64,000 nucleotides of DNA. It comes from JAGXFP01 sp039714535. Its GTDB lineage: Bacteria > Desulfobacterota > Desulfobulbia > Desulfobulbales > JAGXFP01. Of the stretch, positions 35,936-44,256 are shown piece after piece. Location: assembly GCA_039714535.1 (NCBI GenBank), contig JBDLJC010000006.1, forward strand, positions 31,375 to 95,374, written 5' to 3'. Both the position numbers and the translations under genes were made by a program. The notes under the pieces are model-generated. The model saw nothing but the letters and a program-made list of their open reading frames with translations. It was not told the DNA's origin and did no database searches. Each line of letters starts with the position of its first letter. The stretch's first letter is position 1.

Positions 35936-36012
35936 AGGCGCGTAGCTCAGTTGGTTAGAGCGCTTGCTCGACACGCAAGAAGTCGGCGGTTCGAATCCGC
36001 CCGTGCCTACCA
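35936..36012 (+). tRNA. tRNA-Val (GAC), with C33
   Basis: A 77-base tRNA with acceptor AGGCGCG/CGTGCCT, a standard D-loop and T-loop, and CCA encoded at 36010-36012. By numbering, anticodon stem CTTGC/GCAAG leaves loop TCGACAC, so the anticodon is GAC and position 33 is C instead of the near-universal U. The rest fits tRNA-Val well. Confidence 0.88.
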
Positions 36013-36140
36013 TTTTTTATTGAGATGTATTGATGTTTAATGGTCGCGGTCTTACGCAGACCAGGATATAGGCAGGTTGGCTCAGCCAATGTGCTTATTT
36101 TTTTTTAATTATATAAATTTATCTGCAGGTGGATTGGCTG

Positions 36141-38078
36141 ATGGCCGATTGTACAGTAACAGTAGCCGGAACAGACAAGAGTGTGGTCGTTGCCGCCGGC
36201 AGCTCGTTAATTGATTCGTTGAAAGAGCTGCTCTCCAAGAAGCAGCGTAAGCAAGCGGTTGCTTTTCGGGTCAACGGTGAGTTGTACGATTTGTCCACTC
36301 CGGTCGAGCAGGACATGGAAGTTGAGTTTATCCTGGGCGATTCTGTGGATGGCCTCGATATCATCAGGCATAGTACGGCCCATCTTCTGGCCCACGCAGT
36401 TGTTGATCTGTTTGGCGCCGAGGTCAAGGTTGCCATTGGTCCTTCTACCGATGATGGCTTCTATTATGATTTCGACCGGGACGAACCCTTCACTCCCGAC
36501 GATCTGGAAAAGATCGAGGCCCGGATGCTGCAACTGGCCGGTGGCGTTCATCCGTTTGTGCGCGAGACGGTGACCATCTCTGAGGCCCGCCGGATTTTCG
36601 AAGAGAAGCAGCAGGGCTATAAACTCGAGATTCTCGACGAAATTGAGGATGACACGGTCAGCCTTTACCAAGTTGGGGAGTTTGTCGATCTCTGTCGCGG
36701 CCCCCATGTCCCCCATAGTGGTCTACTCCAGGTCTATAAACTGACCAGACTGGCCGGGGCCTATTGGCGCGGCGATGAGACTCGGACCATGCTCCAGCGT
36801 ATTTACGGCACCGCCTTCTCCAGTCCCAAAGACCTCAAAAAATATCTGCTGATGCTGGAAGAGGCCAAGAAGCGGGACCATCGTAAGCTGGGCCGTGAGC
36901 TTGGGCTCTTTACCATGCAGGATCAGATCGGTCCCGGGCTGGTACTCTGGCAGCCGAAAGGCGCTTTGATGCGCAAGCTCATCGAGGATCAGTGGCGGGA
37001 AGAGCATTACCGTCATGACTACGAGTTGCTCTATACGCCCCATATCGCTAAACGGGATCTCTGGCAGACCAGCGGCCATCTTGATTTCTATGGCGAGAAT
37101 ATGTACGCCCCCATGGATATCGACGAGGTCAGTTATCAGCTCAAGCCGATGAACTGCCCCTTTCATATAGCCATCTACAATACCGGCAAGAGAAGTTACC
37201 GTGAATTCCCGATTCGCTGGTGTGAGTTGGGCACCGTCTATCGTTATGAGAAGACCGGCGCCCTGCACGGTTTGATGAGGGTCCGGGGTTTTACCCAGGA
37301 TGATGCCCATATCTTCTGTCTTCCCGAGCAGCTTGAGGAAGAGATCTACAATATCCTTGATCTTAATATGCGGGTTTTGCGGCTGTTTGGTTTCGACAAG
37401 TACGACATCTATCTGTCCACCCGGCCGGAGAAGTCTGTCGGCAGCGACGAGAACTGGGACCGTTCGACCGAAGCCTTGAAGATGGCCCTGGATAAGAAAG
37501 GGTTTTCTTACGAGATGGACCCCGGCGAAGGGGTATTCTACGGACCCAAGATCGATATCAAGATTAAAGATAAACTGGGGCGTTCCTGGCAATGTTCCAC
37601 CATCCAGGTCGACTTTAATTTACCGGAGCGTTTTGAGTTAGGTTACACCGGCGCTGACGGCAGGGAGCACCAGCCGATCATGATCCATCGGGCCCTGATG
37701 GGTTCTCTGGAACGTTTCTTCGGGGTAATGATCGAGCACTATGCCGGGGCCTTTCCGGTCTGGTTGGCTCCCGTTCAGGCCCGCTTGTTGAATATAACCG
37801 ATGCCCAGCTTGATTATACCGAGAAGGTCTATGCTGAGTTGCGGCGGTTGGGAGTACGGATTGAGAAGGATGTCCGGAACGAAAAGCTGAACTACAAGAT
37901 TCGTGAGGCCCAGCTCCAGAAGATTCCCTATATGTTGATTGTCGGCGATAAGGAGATGGCAGAGGGCGAAGTTACTATCCGCTTGCGCGATGGTGAAAAT
38001 CTGCCGGCCATGAAGATTGCCGATTTTGCCGAAATGGTCCGGCGCCAATGTTCAGAGGAAAAAGCATTAGCGGATTAA
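36141..38078 (+). CDS. thrS: Threonyl-tRNA synthetase
   Basis: This 645-residue class II synthetase has a TGS domain at the N-terminus, an editing domain with HSTAHLLAHAV (near residue 73) and the DLCRGPHVPHSG motif. Catalytic motifs follow: motif 2 (FREF-type REFPIRWCELGTVYRYE), MRVRGFTQDDAHIFC, and motif 3 (HRALMGSLERFFGVMIEH). An anticodon-binding domain ends it. ATG 36141 has AGGTGG 8 bases upstream. The GTG at 36129 is less likely. It begins the conserved translation cluster. Confidence 0.96.
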   Translation: MADCTVTVAGTDKSVVVAAGSSLIDSLKELLSKKQRKQAVAFRVNGELYDLSTPVEQDMEVEFILGDSVDGLDIIRHSTAHLLAHAVVDLFGAEVKVAIGPSTDDGFYYDFDRDEPFTPDDLEKIEARMLQLAGGVHPFVRETVTISEARRIFEEKQQGYKLEILDEIEDDTVSLYQVGEFVDLCRGPHVPHSGLLQVYKLTRLAGAYWRGDETRTMLQRIYGTAFSSPKDLKKYLLMLEEAKKRDHRKLGRELGLFTMQDQIGPGLVLWQPKGALMRKLIEDQWREEHYRHDYELLYTPHIAKRDLWQTSGHLDFYGENMYAPMDIDEVSYQLKPMNCPFHIAIYNTGKRSYREFPIRWCELGTVYRYEKTGALHGLMRVRGFTQDDAHIFCLPEQLEEEIYNILDLNMRVLRLFGFDKYDIYLSTRPEKSVGSDENWDRSTEALKMALDKKGFSYEMDPGEGVFYGPKIDIKIKDKLGRSWQCSTIQVDFNLPERFELGYTGADGREHQPIMIHRALMGSLERFFGVMIEHYAGAFPVWLAPVQARLLNITDAQLDYTEKVYAELRRLGVRIEKDVRNEKLNYKIREAQLQKIPYMLIVGDKEMAEGEVTIRLRDGENLPAMKIADFAEMVRRQCSEEKALAD

Positions 38079-38320
38079 TTTCTTCTTGCCTGATATGCGT
38101 TAAAAGCTTGAAAAGTCATGGCCTTATATGCTATGGATATCAGCTGTCTTGAAAAGGCGGCTCGATGACGTTTCTTGAAAATGGAAAAATTTATCTGTAA
38201 TCGGCAGGGGTAACTGTTGCCGGTGGCGAGTATCTATTTGATATTTAAGGGTTTTTGGGCAATGAGCCCAGTGGCGGACTGTGAAATTATTGGCGTGAAG
38301 TGGCCAAATTAATCTGGATC

Positions 38321-38336
38321 GGGAGGTAGCGGTATT
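38321..38336 (+). promoter_or_regulatory. infC ribosome binding site with AUU start
   Basis: GGGAGGT (38321-38327) lies 6 bases before ATT (38334). The long frame continues to the infC stop. In E. coli, IF-3 represses its own gene by rejecting its AUU start, and the same control is likely here. Confidence 0.85.
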
Positions 38337-38885
38337 AAAGGAAGGAGAAGAGCACAGGACAAGGGCAGGGAAGTCAGGGCCAGGATCAATGCAGAGATTA
38401 ACTGCCCCGAGGTTCGCCTGATTGGTGCCGAGGGGGAGCAAGTCGGGGTGATCGCCAGTAGTGAAGCCCTGGAGATGGCCGATGAATCCGGACTCGATCT
38501 TGTTGAAGTCTCACCTTCAGCCGTGCCACCGGTCTGCCGGATCATGGATTTCGGTAAGTACCGCTATGAGCAGAGTAAAAAACAGGCCGAAGCTAGGAAA
38601 AAGCAGGCCGTTGTTGAAGTAAAAGAGATCAAGTTACGACCCAAGACCGAGAAACATGATCTTGATTTCAAGGTAAAGAATATTCGCAAATTCCTGGGCC
38701 AAGGCAACAAGGTTAAGGTTACCTTGAGGTTCAGGGGGCGTGAGATCGTTTATGCCGGCACTCTGGGGCGTGAAGTTCTGCAGAAGATCGGTGAATCTCT
38801 GCTGGACGTTGCCGATATAATTCAGCATCCAACCATGGAAGGTCGGCAGATGGCGATGTTTCTTGGTCCTAAAAAGAATAAGTAA
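38334..38885 (+). CDS. infC: Translation initiation factor IF-3
   Basis: This 183-residue factor begins at the rare codon ATT (38334). The first ATG- or GTG-started frame at 38448 would lack the N-terminal domain. The true start gives KGRRRAQDKGREVRARINAE, then INCPEVRLIGAEGEQVG, which is the usual IF-3 opening. The rest has DLVEVSPSAVPPVCRIMDF, the C-terminal KEIKLRPKTEKHDLDFK and QHPTMEGRQMAMFLGP. It binds the 30S subunit and checks the initiation codon. It is followed by rpmI and rplT. Confidence 0.94.
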   Translation: MKGRRRAQDKGREVRARINAEINCPEVRLIGAEGEQVGVIASSEALEMADESGLDLVEVSPSAVPPVCRIMDFGKYRYEQSKKQAEARKKQAVVEVKEIKLRPKTEKHDLDFKVKNIRKFLGQGNKVKVTLRFRGREIVYAGTLGREVLQKIGESLLDVADIIQHPTMEGRQMAMFLGPKKNK

Positions 38886-38986
38886 TCAGGTCGTCCTGCG
38901 GCTTGTTAGTTTTTTTGTAATAAACATCTATAAATGTCAGCTTTCGGTTTTGACGAGGCTGACGTATTATTTAAGGGAGTTGAGTC

Positions 38987-39184
38987 ATGCCTAAAATGAA
39001 AACCAATCGGGGAGCCGCCAAGCGGTTCAAGGTTAGTGGTTCCGGAAAAATTATGCGTCGGAAAGCTTTTTCCAGCCATATTCTGACTAAAAAGACCACC
39101 AAGAGGAAAAGAGGTCTGCGTCTGGCCGGTGAGGTTGATGCCACCAATGTCAAGACCGTCAGGAAGATGCTTCCTTACATGTAG
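38987..39184 (+). CDS. rpmI: 50S ribosomal protein L35
   Basis: This 65-residue basic protein matches L35: MPKMKTNRGAAKRFKVSGSG at the start and HILTKKTTKRKRGLR in the middle. It is in the standard infC-rpmI-rplT order. AGGGAG lies 8 bases before the ATG. Confidence 0.97.
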   Translation: MPKMKTNRGAAKRFKVSGSGKIMRRKAFSSHILTKKTTKRKRGLRLAGEVDATNVKTVRKMLPYM

Positions 39185-39230
39185 CGTTGCGATTTTAATA
39201 TCGTCGCAGTAATGGATAAAAATCAATAAA

Positions 39231-39253
39231 GGCCCGTTCATCGGGTCGTTTTT
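39231..39253 (+). terminator. Hairpin with T-run between rpmI and rplT
   Basis: A short stem GGCCCG / CGGGTC with one wobble and a TTCAT loop is followed by GTTTTT. It may attenuate transcription into rplT or be part of an L20 leader. It is weaker than the other terminators here. Confidence 0.4.
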
Positions 39254-39271
39254 AGTAGCAAGGAGACAACA

Positions 39272-39616
39272 ATGTCTAGAGCAAAACGCGGGTTTAAGGC
39301 GCGTCGTCGTAGAAATAAGGTTTTGAAGATGGCCCGGGGCTATGTTGGCGGCAGGCATCGCCTGTTCAGGACTGCCACCGAGGCAGTTGATCGGGCTCTC
39401 GCCTACGCCTACCGTGATCGCAAGGTCCGTAAACGTGATTTCCGCCGGTTGTGGATTGCCAGGATTAACGCTGCTGCCCGTCTTAACGGCATGTCTTACA
39501 GCCGATTGATTGGCGGGCTGAAAAAATCTGACATCGAACTTGATCGTAAAGTCCTGTCCAATATGGCTATTATGGATCCCAATGCCTTCAGCCAGGTTGC
39601 CAAAGCGGCTTCCTGA
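39272..39616 (+). CDS. rplT: 50S ribosomal protein L20
   Basis: This 114-residue basic protein matches L20: RAKRGFKARRRRNKVLKMAR and YAYRDRKVRKRDFRRLWIAR. It assembles early in the 50S subunit and in other bacteria represses its own operon. A strong AAGGAGA precedes the ATG. Confidence 0.97.
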   Translation: MSRAKRGFKARRRRNKVLKMARGYVGGRHRLFRTATEAVDRALAYAYRDRKVRKRDFRRLWIARINAAARLNGMSYSRLIGGLKKSDIELDRKVLSNMAIMDPNAFSQVAKAAS

Positions 39617-39643
39617 TCGTCTGCATTCTGATCTATTAATAGC

Positions 39644-40654
39644 ATGGAAGAAGAACTTCACCAGTTAAAAGCCGAAGCTTTGGCTCGGCTTGGCGAGATT
39701 AATCTGGCCGCCGGGCTTGAAGAGTTCCGGGTTAAGTATCTTGGCCGCAAGGGTTTGTTCTCCGGACTCATGAAACAGCTGGGCCAGGTGGATCCCAGTG
39801 AACGCCCGCGGTTGGGCCAGCTCGCCAACAGTGTCAAGGCGGAGGTGGAAACGGCCTTCGCGGAGCAACAGACCGCCATTGCCGATTCTGCGGGGCAGGA
39901 GGGTGATGAGTCTCTGGATTTGAGCCTGCCTGGCCGGACCATCCCCCTGGGCCGGCTCCATCCGGTGACCCAGATCATGGAAGAGATCTGCGGGGTCTTC
40001 GAGGGTCTTGGTTTTGCTGTGGCCGAAGGCCCGGATATTGAGACCGATTTTTACAACTTCGAAGCGTTGAACATCCCTCCGCACCATCCGGCGCGGGACA
40101 TGCACGACACCTTCTATTTCAGCGAGTCTGTTTTGTTACGGACCCACACCTCGCCCATGCAGATCCGGGCCATGGAAACCAAAAAACCGCCGCTGCGCAT
40201 GATCGCCCCCGGCAAGGTTTATCGCTGCGATTCCGATATTACCCATACCCCGATGTTCCACCAGGTCGAAGGCTTCCTGGTTGATGAGAAGGTTTCCTTT
40301 GCCGATCTCAAGGGCGTGCTGTCGATATTCATTGCGAGAATGTTCGATGAAAAAACCCCGATTCGTTTCCGGCCCAGTTTTTTCCCCTTCACCGAGCCGA
40401 GCGCCGAGGTGGATATTGGCTGTGTAATCTGCGGCGGCTCTGGTTGTCGGGTCTGTAAACATACCGGCTGGCTCGAGATTCTTGGCGCCGGGATGATTGA
40501 TCCCGAGGTATTCAAAAAGATCGGTTATGATCCGGAGGTTTACACAGGTTTTGCTTTCGGGCTCGGGGTGGAAAGGATTGCCATGTTGAAGTATGGCATC
40601 AATGACATCCGTCTCTATTATGAAAATGATCTCCGTTTCCTGACCCAGTTCTAA
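39644..40654 (+). CDS. pheS: Phenylalanyl-tRNA synthetase alpha subunit
   Basis: This 336-residue class II subunit has a coiled N-terminal arm, ALNIPPHHPARDMHDTFYF in the middle, motif 2 (KVYRCDSDITHTPMFHQVEG), and motif 3 (FAFGLGVERIAMLKYGI). It forms the catalytic half of the PheST heterotetramer with the next gene. Unusually for a short pheS entry, a CVICGGSGCRVCKHTGW zinc-like stretch follows the FTEPSAEVD motif, as in most bacterial homologues. Confidence 0.96.
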   Translation: MEEELHQLKAEALARLGEINLAAGLEEFRVKYLGRKGLFSGLMKQLGQVDPSERPRLGQLANSVKAEVETAFAEQQTAIADSAGQEGDESLDLSLPGRTIPLGRLHPVTQIMEEICGVFEGLGFAVAEGPDIETDFYNFEALNIPPHHPARDMHDTFYFSESVLLRTHTSPMQIRAMETKKPPLRMIAPGKVYRCDSDITHTPMFHQVEGFLVDEKVSFADLKGVLSIFIARMFDEKTPIRFRPSFFPFTEPSAEVDIGCVICGGSGCRVCKHTGWLEILGAGMIDPEVFKKIGYDPEVYTGFAFGLGVERIAMLKYGINDIRLYYENDLRFLTQF

Positions 40655-40682
40655 AAATCGCTTGCCATAAGCTGGAAATCCC

Positions 40683-43100
40683 ATGAAATTCACTGTCAAC
40701 TGGCTGAAAAAATACATCGATTTTGACCTGTCGCACAAAGAGCTGGCCGATCGCCTGACCATGGCCGGTCTTGAGGTTGACGCCGTCGAAGAACTCTATC
40801 CGGGCCTCGATGATCTCAAAGTGGCCTTGGTCAAGGAAGTAACCGCCCATCCCAATGCTGATCGTTTATCGATCTGCGATGTTGACGACGGGCAAGGCAT
40901 GCGCCGGGTGGTTTGCGGCGCTCCCAATGTTCGGGCCGGCATGTTGACTGCCCTGGCTGTACCCGGCACGGTGATGCCCGAAGGCTTTAAGATCAAACCT
41001 GCCAAGATCCGCGGCGAGGCCTCGGACGGGATGTTATGTTCGGCCAATGAACTTGGCATCAGCGCTGATAAGGCCGGGATCATGGATCTGCCGGCCGGAC
41101 TTTCTCCCGGCCAATCTCTGGTCGAGGCCCTTGAGCTTAACGATACCCTCATTGAAGTCGATCTGACTCCCAACCGGCCCGATTGTGCCAGTGTGATCGG
41201 TACCGCCCGTGAAGTTGGCGGTTTTGTTGGGGCCAAACTCAAGCACCCTATCTCTGGTAATCTACCCGCCTTAACCGGTGACGATCTGCCGTTTGCGGTT
41301 GAGGTCAAGGACATTGATGCCTGCCCCCGTTATGCCGCCCGGATGATCAAAGGGGTCAAGATTGGCCCCTCGCCCTGGTGGTTGCAGCGGCTGTTGATGG
41401 CGGTTGGCTTGCGGCCGATTAATAATGTGGTCGATATTACCAATTTTGTCATGCTGGAGTACGGGCAGCCCCTGCATGCCTTCGATTTTTCTAAACTGGC
41501 CGGGGGCCGGATCATTGTCCGTAAGGCGCTTAAGGGTGAGAAGACCAAGACCCTGGATGATGTCGAACGGGAACTCGATGAGGAGATGCTGCTGATCTGT
41601 GATGGTGAGCGGCCGGTTGCGATTGCCGGGGTCATGGGCGGCGGTAATTCCGAGGTTAGCGATGCAACCACGGATATTCTGCTGGAGAGCGCCTGCTTTA
41701 ATCCGGTCAGCATCAGACGGACCGCAAAGCGCCTTAATCTGGCGACCGATTCCTCCTATCGCTTTGAAAGGGGCGTTGATCCCCAGGGCACCGCTAGGGC
41801 TTTGGCGCGGGCGGTGCAGCTGGTGGTTGAGCTGGCTGGCGGTGAAGTTGTGGCCGGTGGTGTCGATCTGAACGACGGTCTGAGGGAGATCATCCCGATC
41901 CGCTTACGGGTTCAGAGATGTGTCGATATGCTCGGGGTGGAGCTTACTGCTGACCAGATTGGCGACTATCTGGAGTCAATTGAAATAGAAGTTGAAAAAG
42001 TTGATGATAATTCCCTGCGGGTTACCCCGCCAAGTTTCCGCATCGACCTGGAGCGTGAGGTCGATCTGATCGAGGAGATTGCCCGCCTGGTCGGTTATAA
42101 TGAAATACCTACCACTCTGCCCCATGTCCCCTTAAGTTTTGCCGATCAGGATCCGGCCCGGGAGATGCGCAAGAAAGTGGCGGCGATCATGACCGCCCAA
42201 GGTTATAACGAGGCGATTAATTACAGTTTCGTGACCGAGCGTCATTTTGACATGCTGGGTCTGAGTGCTGAGCATCCGGCCCGCCGGACTGTCTGTCTCC
42301 TTAATCCTCTGGCTGAAGACCAGAGCGTGATGCGGACTATGCTGTTGCCCGCTATTCTCGAGAATGTCAAACGCAATGTCAATCATCAGCGTCCCGATAT
42401 CCGGTTGTTTGAGACCGGCAAGGTCTTCCATCCCAGCGGTGGCGAACGGCCTGACGAGGAAGTGCGGATGGTCGCAGTCCTGAGCGGCAGGCGTAATCCC
42501 GGTTCGCCGGTTCTTCATTTCGGAGATGAGAGTATAGATTTCTACGATATCAAGGGTTGCGCTGAAAATTTGCTGACCGAGCTGCGCCGCTTTGATGTCA
42601 AAATGGTGGCGGCTAGTGAGCCGCCCGAGTATGTTGATGGCTCTTCCTATCTTGCCTTGCAGGCCGGGGCAGAGAATGTTGGTGGTTTAGGCCGCTTGTC
42701 GGTCGGTTGTCTGAAGGGTTTCGGCATTAAGACAGCGGTCTATTTTATTGAATTGAGCCTGAGCAAGTTGGAGAATGTCGCGCCAGCCGCGAAGGCGTTT
42801 AAGCCACTGGCCCGTTTCCCTTCAGTCAAGTGGGACCTGGCGATGCTGGTGCCGGAAGACGTCGCCGCCGGTGAGATGATCGAAGCGATTAACGGTTGCG
42901 GCAAGAAAATATTTGAAAGCAGTGAGATACTGGATGTCTTCCGCGGTGACAGCATAGAAGATGGCTATAAAAGCGTGGCCATTGGCGTTACTTATCGGGA
43001 TACGGACAAAACCCTTGAAGATGAGACGGTTCAGAAAGTCCATCAGAAAATAATTGATCTTATTGGTACCCGTTTTGGCGGGAAACTGCGGGAGGCTTGA
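40683..43100 (+). CDS. pheT: Phenylalanyl-tRNA synthetase beta subunit
   Basis: This 805-residue subunit shows an EMAP-like tRNA-binding domain (VKEVTAHPNADRLSICDV near residue 50), B3/B4 editing domains (EVDLTPNRPDCASVIGTARE, GNSEVSDATTDILLES), B5 and a C-terminal anticodon-binding FDX domain (ARFPSVKWDLAMLVPEDVA). The ATG follows pheS by 28 bases. Length and order are normal. Confidence 0.96.
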   Translation: MKFTVNWLKKYIDFDLSHKELADRLTMAGLEVDAVEELYPGLDDLKVALVKEVTAHPNADRLSICDVDDGQGMRRVVCGAPNVRAGMLTALAVPGTVMPEGFKIKPAKIRGEASDGMLCSANELGISADKAGIMDLPAGLSPGQSLVEALELNDTLIEVDLTPNRPDCASVIGTAREVGGFVGAKLKHPISGNLPALTGDDLPFAVEVKDIDACPRYAARMIKGVKIGPSPWWLQRLLMAVGLRPINNVVDITNFVMLEYGQPLHAFDFSKLAGGRIIVRKALKGEKTKTLDDVERELDEEMLLICDGERPVAIAGVMGGGNSEVSDATTDILLESACFNPVSIRRTAKRLNLATDSSYRFERGVDPQGTARALARAVQLVVELAGGEVVAGGVDLNDGLREIIPIRLRVQRCVDMLGVELTADQIGDYLESIEIEVEKVDDNSLRVTPPSFRIDLEREVDLIEEIARLVGYNEIPTTLPHVPLSFADQDPAREMRKKVAAIMTAQGYNEAINYSFVTERHFDMLGLSAEHPARRTVCLLNPLAEDQSVMRTMLLPAILENVKRNVNHQRPDIRLFETGKVFHPSGGERPDEEVRMVAVLSGRRNPGSPVLHFGDESIDFYDIKGCAENLLTELRRFDVKMVAASEPPEYVDGSSYLALQAGAENVGGLGRLSVGCLKGFGIKTAVYFIELSLSKLENVAPAAKAFKPLARFPSVKWDLAMLVPEDVAAGEMIEAINGCGKKIFESSEILDVFRGDSIEDGYKSVAIGVTYRDTDKTLEDETVQKVHQKIIDLIGTRFGGKLREA

Positions 43101-43103
43101 GAT

Positions 43104-43394
43104 ATGAAAAGTGCGAATCTTACACGTAAAGACCTGGCGAGAGCCATTAATGAGAAACTTGGTTTTTCCAAGCAGAGCGCCGGGGAATTGGTTGATAATG
43201 TCTTTGATTGTATGAAGCGCAGTCTTCTGAAAGAGGATGCCATCAAGCTGGTCCAGTTCGGGACGTTCAATATCAGAAAAAAGAATGCCCGGGTGGGTAG
43301 AAATCCCCGGACCGGCGATACCATGGAAATCTGCAAACGCAGCATGGTGTCTTTTAAACCTAGTAAAGGACTGCGGGAGCGGATCAACGCTTAA
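43104..43394 (+). CDS. ihfA: Integration host factor alpha-type HU/IHF protein
   Basis: This 96-residue HU/IHF protein fits the IHF alpha group by position after pheT and by sequence: LTRKDLARAINEKLGFSKQS, FGTFNIRKKNARVGRNPRTG and FKPSKGLRERIN. It bends DNA as a heterodimer. It starts 3 bases after the pheT stop. Confidence 0.92.
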   Translation: MKSANLTRKDLARAINEKLGFSKQSAGELVDNVFDCMKRSLLKEDAIKLVQFGTFNIRKKNARVGRNPRTGDTMEICKRSMVSFKPSKGLRERINA

Positions 43395-43439
43395 AAGTCG
43401 TTCCCGAAGTTTTGCCGTTCCTGATCAGGGGGTGAAACT

Positions 43440-43799
43440 ATGGACCATTCAAGGCAGGGAACTGGCGAGATCCCGAACAAGCTTTACTTTAAGATTGGTG
43501 AAGTAAGTGAGATAGTAGGTGTTGATCCCCATGTTCTTCGCTACTGGGAATCAGAGTTCACGATGATCAAGCCCCAGCGGGCCACGTCGCGGCAACGGCT
43601 TTATCGCCGGGTAGACATCGAAAACCTGATCCGGGTCAGGAAGCTTCTCTATGACCAGGGGTTTACGATTGCCGGGGCCCGGCAGGCCCTGAAAGAGGAG
43701 AAGAAGACCGGAGTGCGGACTGGGGCTGAGACACCTGAGAAGCTGGTCTGTTCGTTGAAGAAGGAATTGCTTGATCTAAAAAAACTGCTGAATGGCTAG
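43440..43799 (+). CDS. MerR-family transcriptional regulator
   Basis: This 119-residue regulator has the MerR helix-turn-helix: YFKIGEVSEIVGVDPHVLRY then WESEFTMIKP, with SRQRLYRRVDIENL following. It has no metal-binding cysteine tail, so the ligand is unknown. The pheT-ihfA-merR order is common in Gram-negatives. Confidence 0.9.
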   Translation: MDHSRQGTGEIPNKLYFKIGEVSEIVGVDPHVLRYWESEFTMIKPQRATSRQRLYRRVDIENLIRVRKLLYDQGFTIAGARQALKEEKKTGVRTGAETPEKLVCSLKKELLDLKKLLNG

Positions 43800-43871
43800 T
43801 TCTGGTGTTGCTTATTTTTTGCGGATAGTGTTAATAGGTGCTGGAGTTTTAAAGAGTTCATAGAATTGGGT

Positions 43872-43948
43872 CGGGATGTAGCGCAGTCTGGTAGCGCACC
43901 TGAATGGGGTTCAGGGGGTCGGAAGTTCGAATCTTCTCATCCCGACCA
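43872..43948 (+). tRNA. tRNA-Pro (GGG)
   Basis: A complete 77-base tRNA. The acceptor is CGGGATG/CATCCCG, loop ATGGGGT in stem CCTGA/TCAGG gives anticodon GGG, and CCA ends at 43948. Confidence 0.95.
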
Positions 43949-43956
43949 TTTCTTCT

Positions 43957-43992
43957 AAGGGTTTTCGGTTTACGCCGGAAACCCTTTTTTTG
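43957..43992 (+). terminator. Terminator after tRNA-Pro
   Basis: A stem AAGGGTTTTCGG / CCGGAAACCCTT with one G-T pair is followed by a run of Ts. Confidence 0.9.
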
Positions 43993-44256
43993 TCGTGTTG
44001 GATGTTTAACAACATTCTGCATCGCTTTTGCGCCAGACAATCCATTCTAGTTGGCAATATTCCAAGTCATCTTGTGGGTAAGGGTCATTGTTAATTGTTT
44101 CCGACATTCAATAAGTTTAGCCTTTTATATCTTGTCAGGAATTCCTCCATATATTCTTTAGATTCAAGTGTCACGATGAACTTCATTCTAACGAATAAAA
44201 TATTATTGTTTTGCAGACAAGAGTGAATGCTTGTGTTATCAAGGAGGTTCAATATA
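43993..44256. other. Intergenic region upstream of the giant gene
   Basis: This AT-rich stretch has no recognised gene. A minus-strand ORF at 44091-44381 runs back from inside the giant gene and has no motif. The 3' end holds the AAGGAGG of the giant gene. Confidence 0.5.

Noticed and set aside
36723..37592. 289-codon minus-strand ORF over thrS
   Set aside because: Shadow of threonyl-tRNA synthetase, which has all its motifs on the plus strand.
43858..44040. Minus-strand ORF across tRNA-Pro
   Set aside because: Another known spurious ORF pattern generated by a tRNA sequence.
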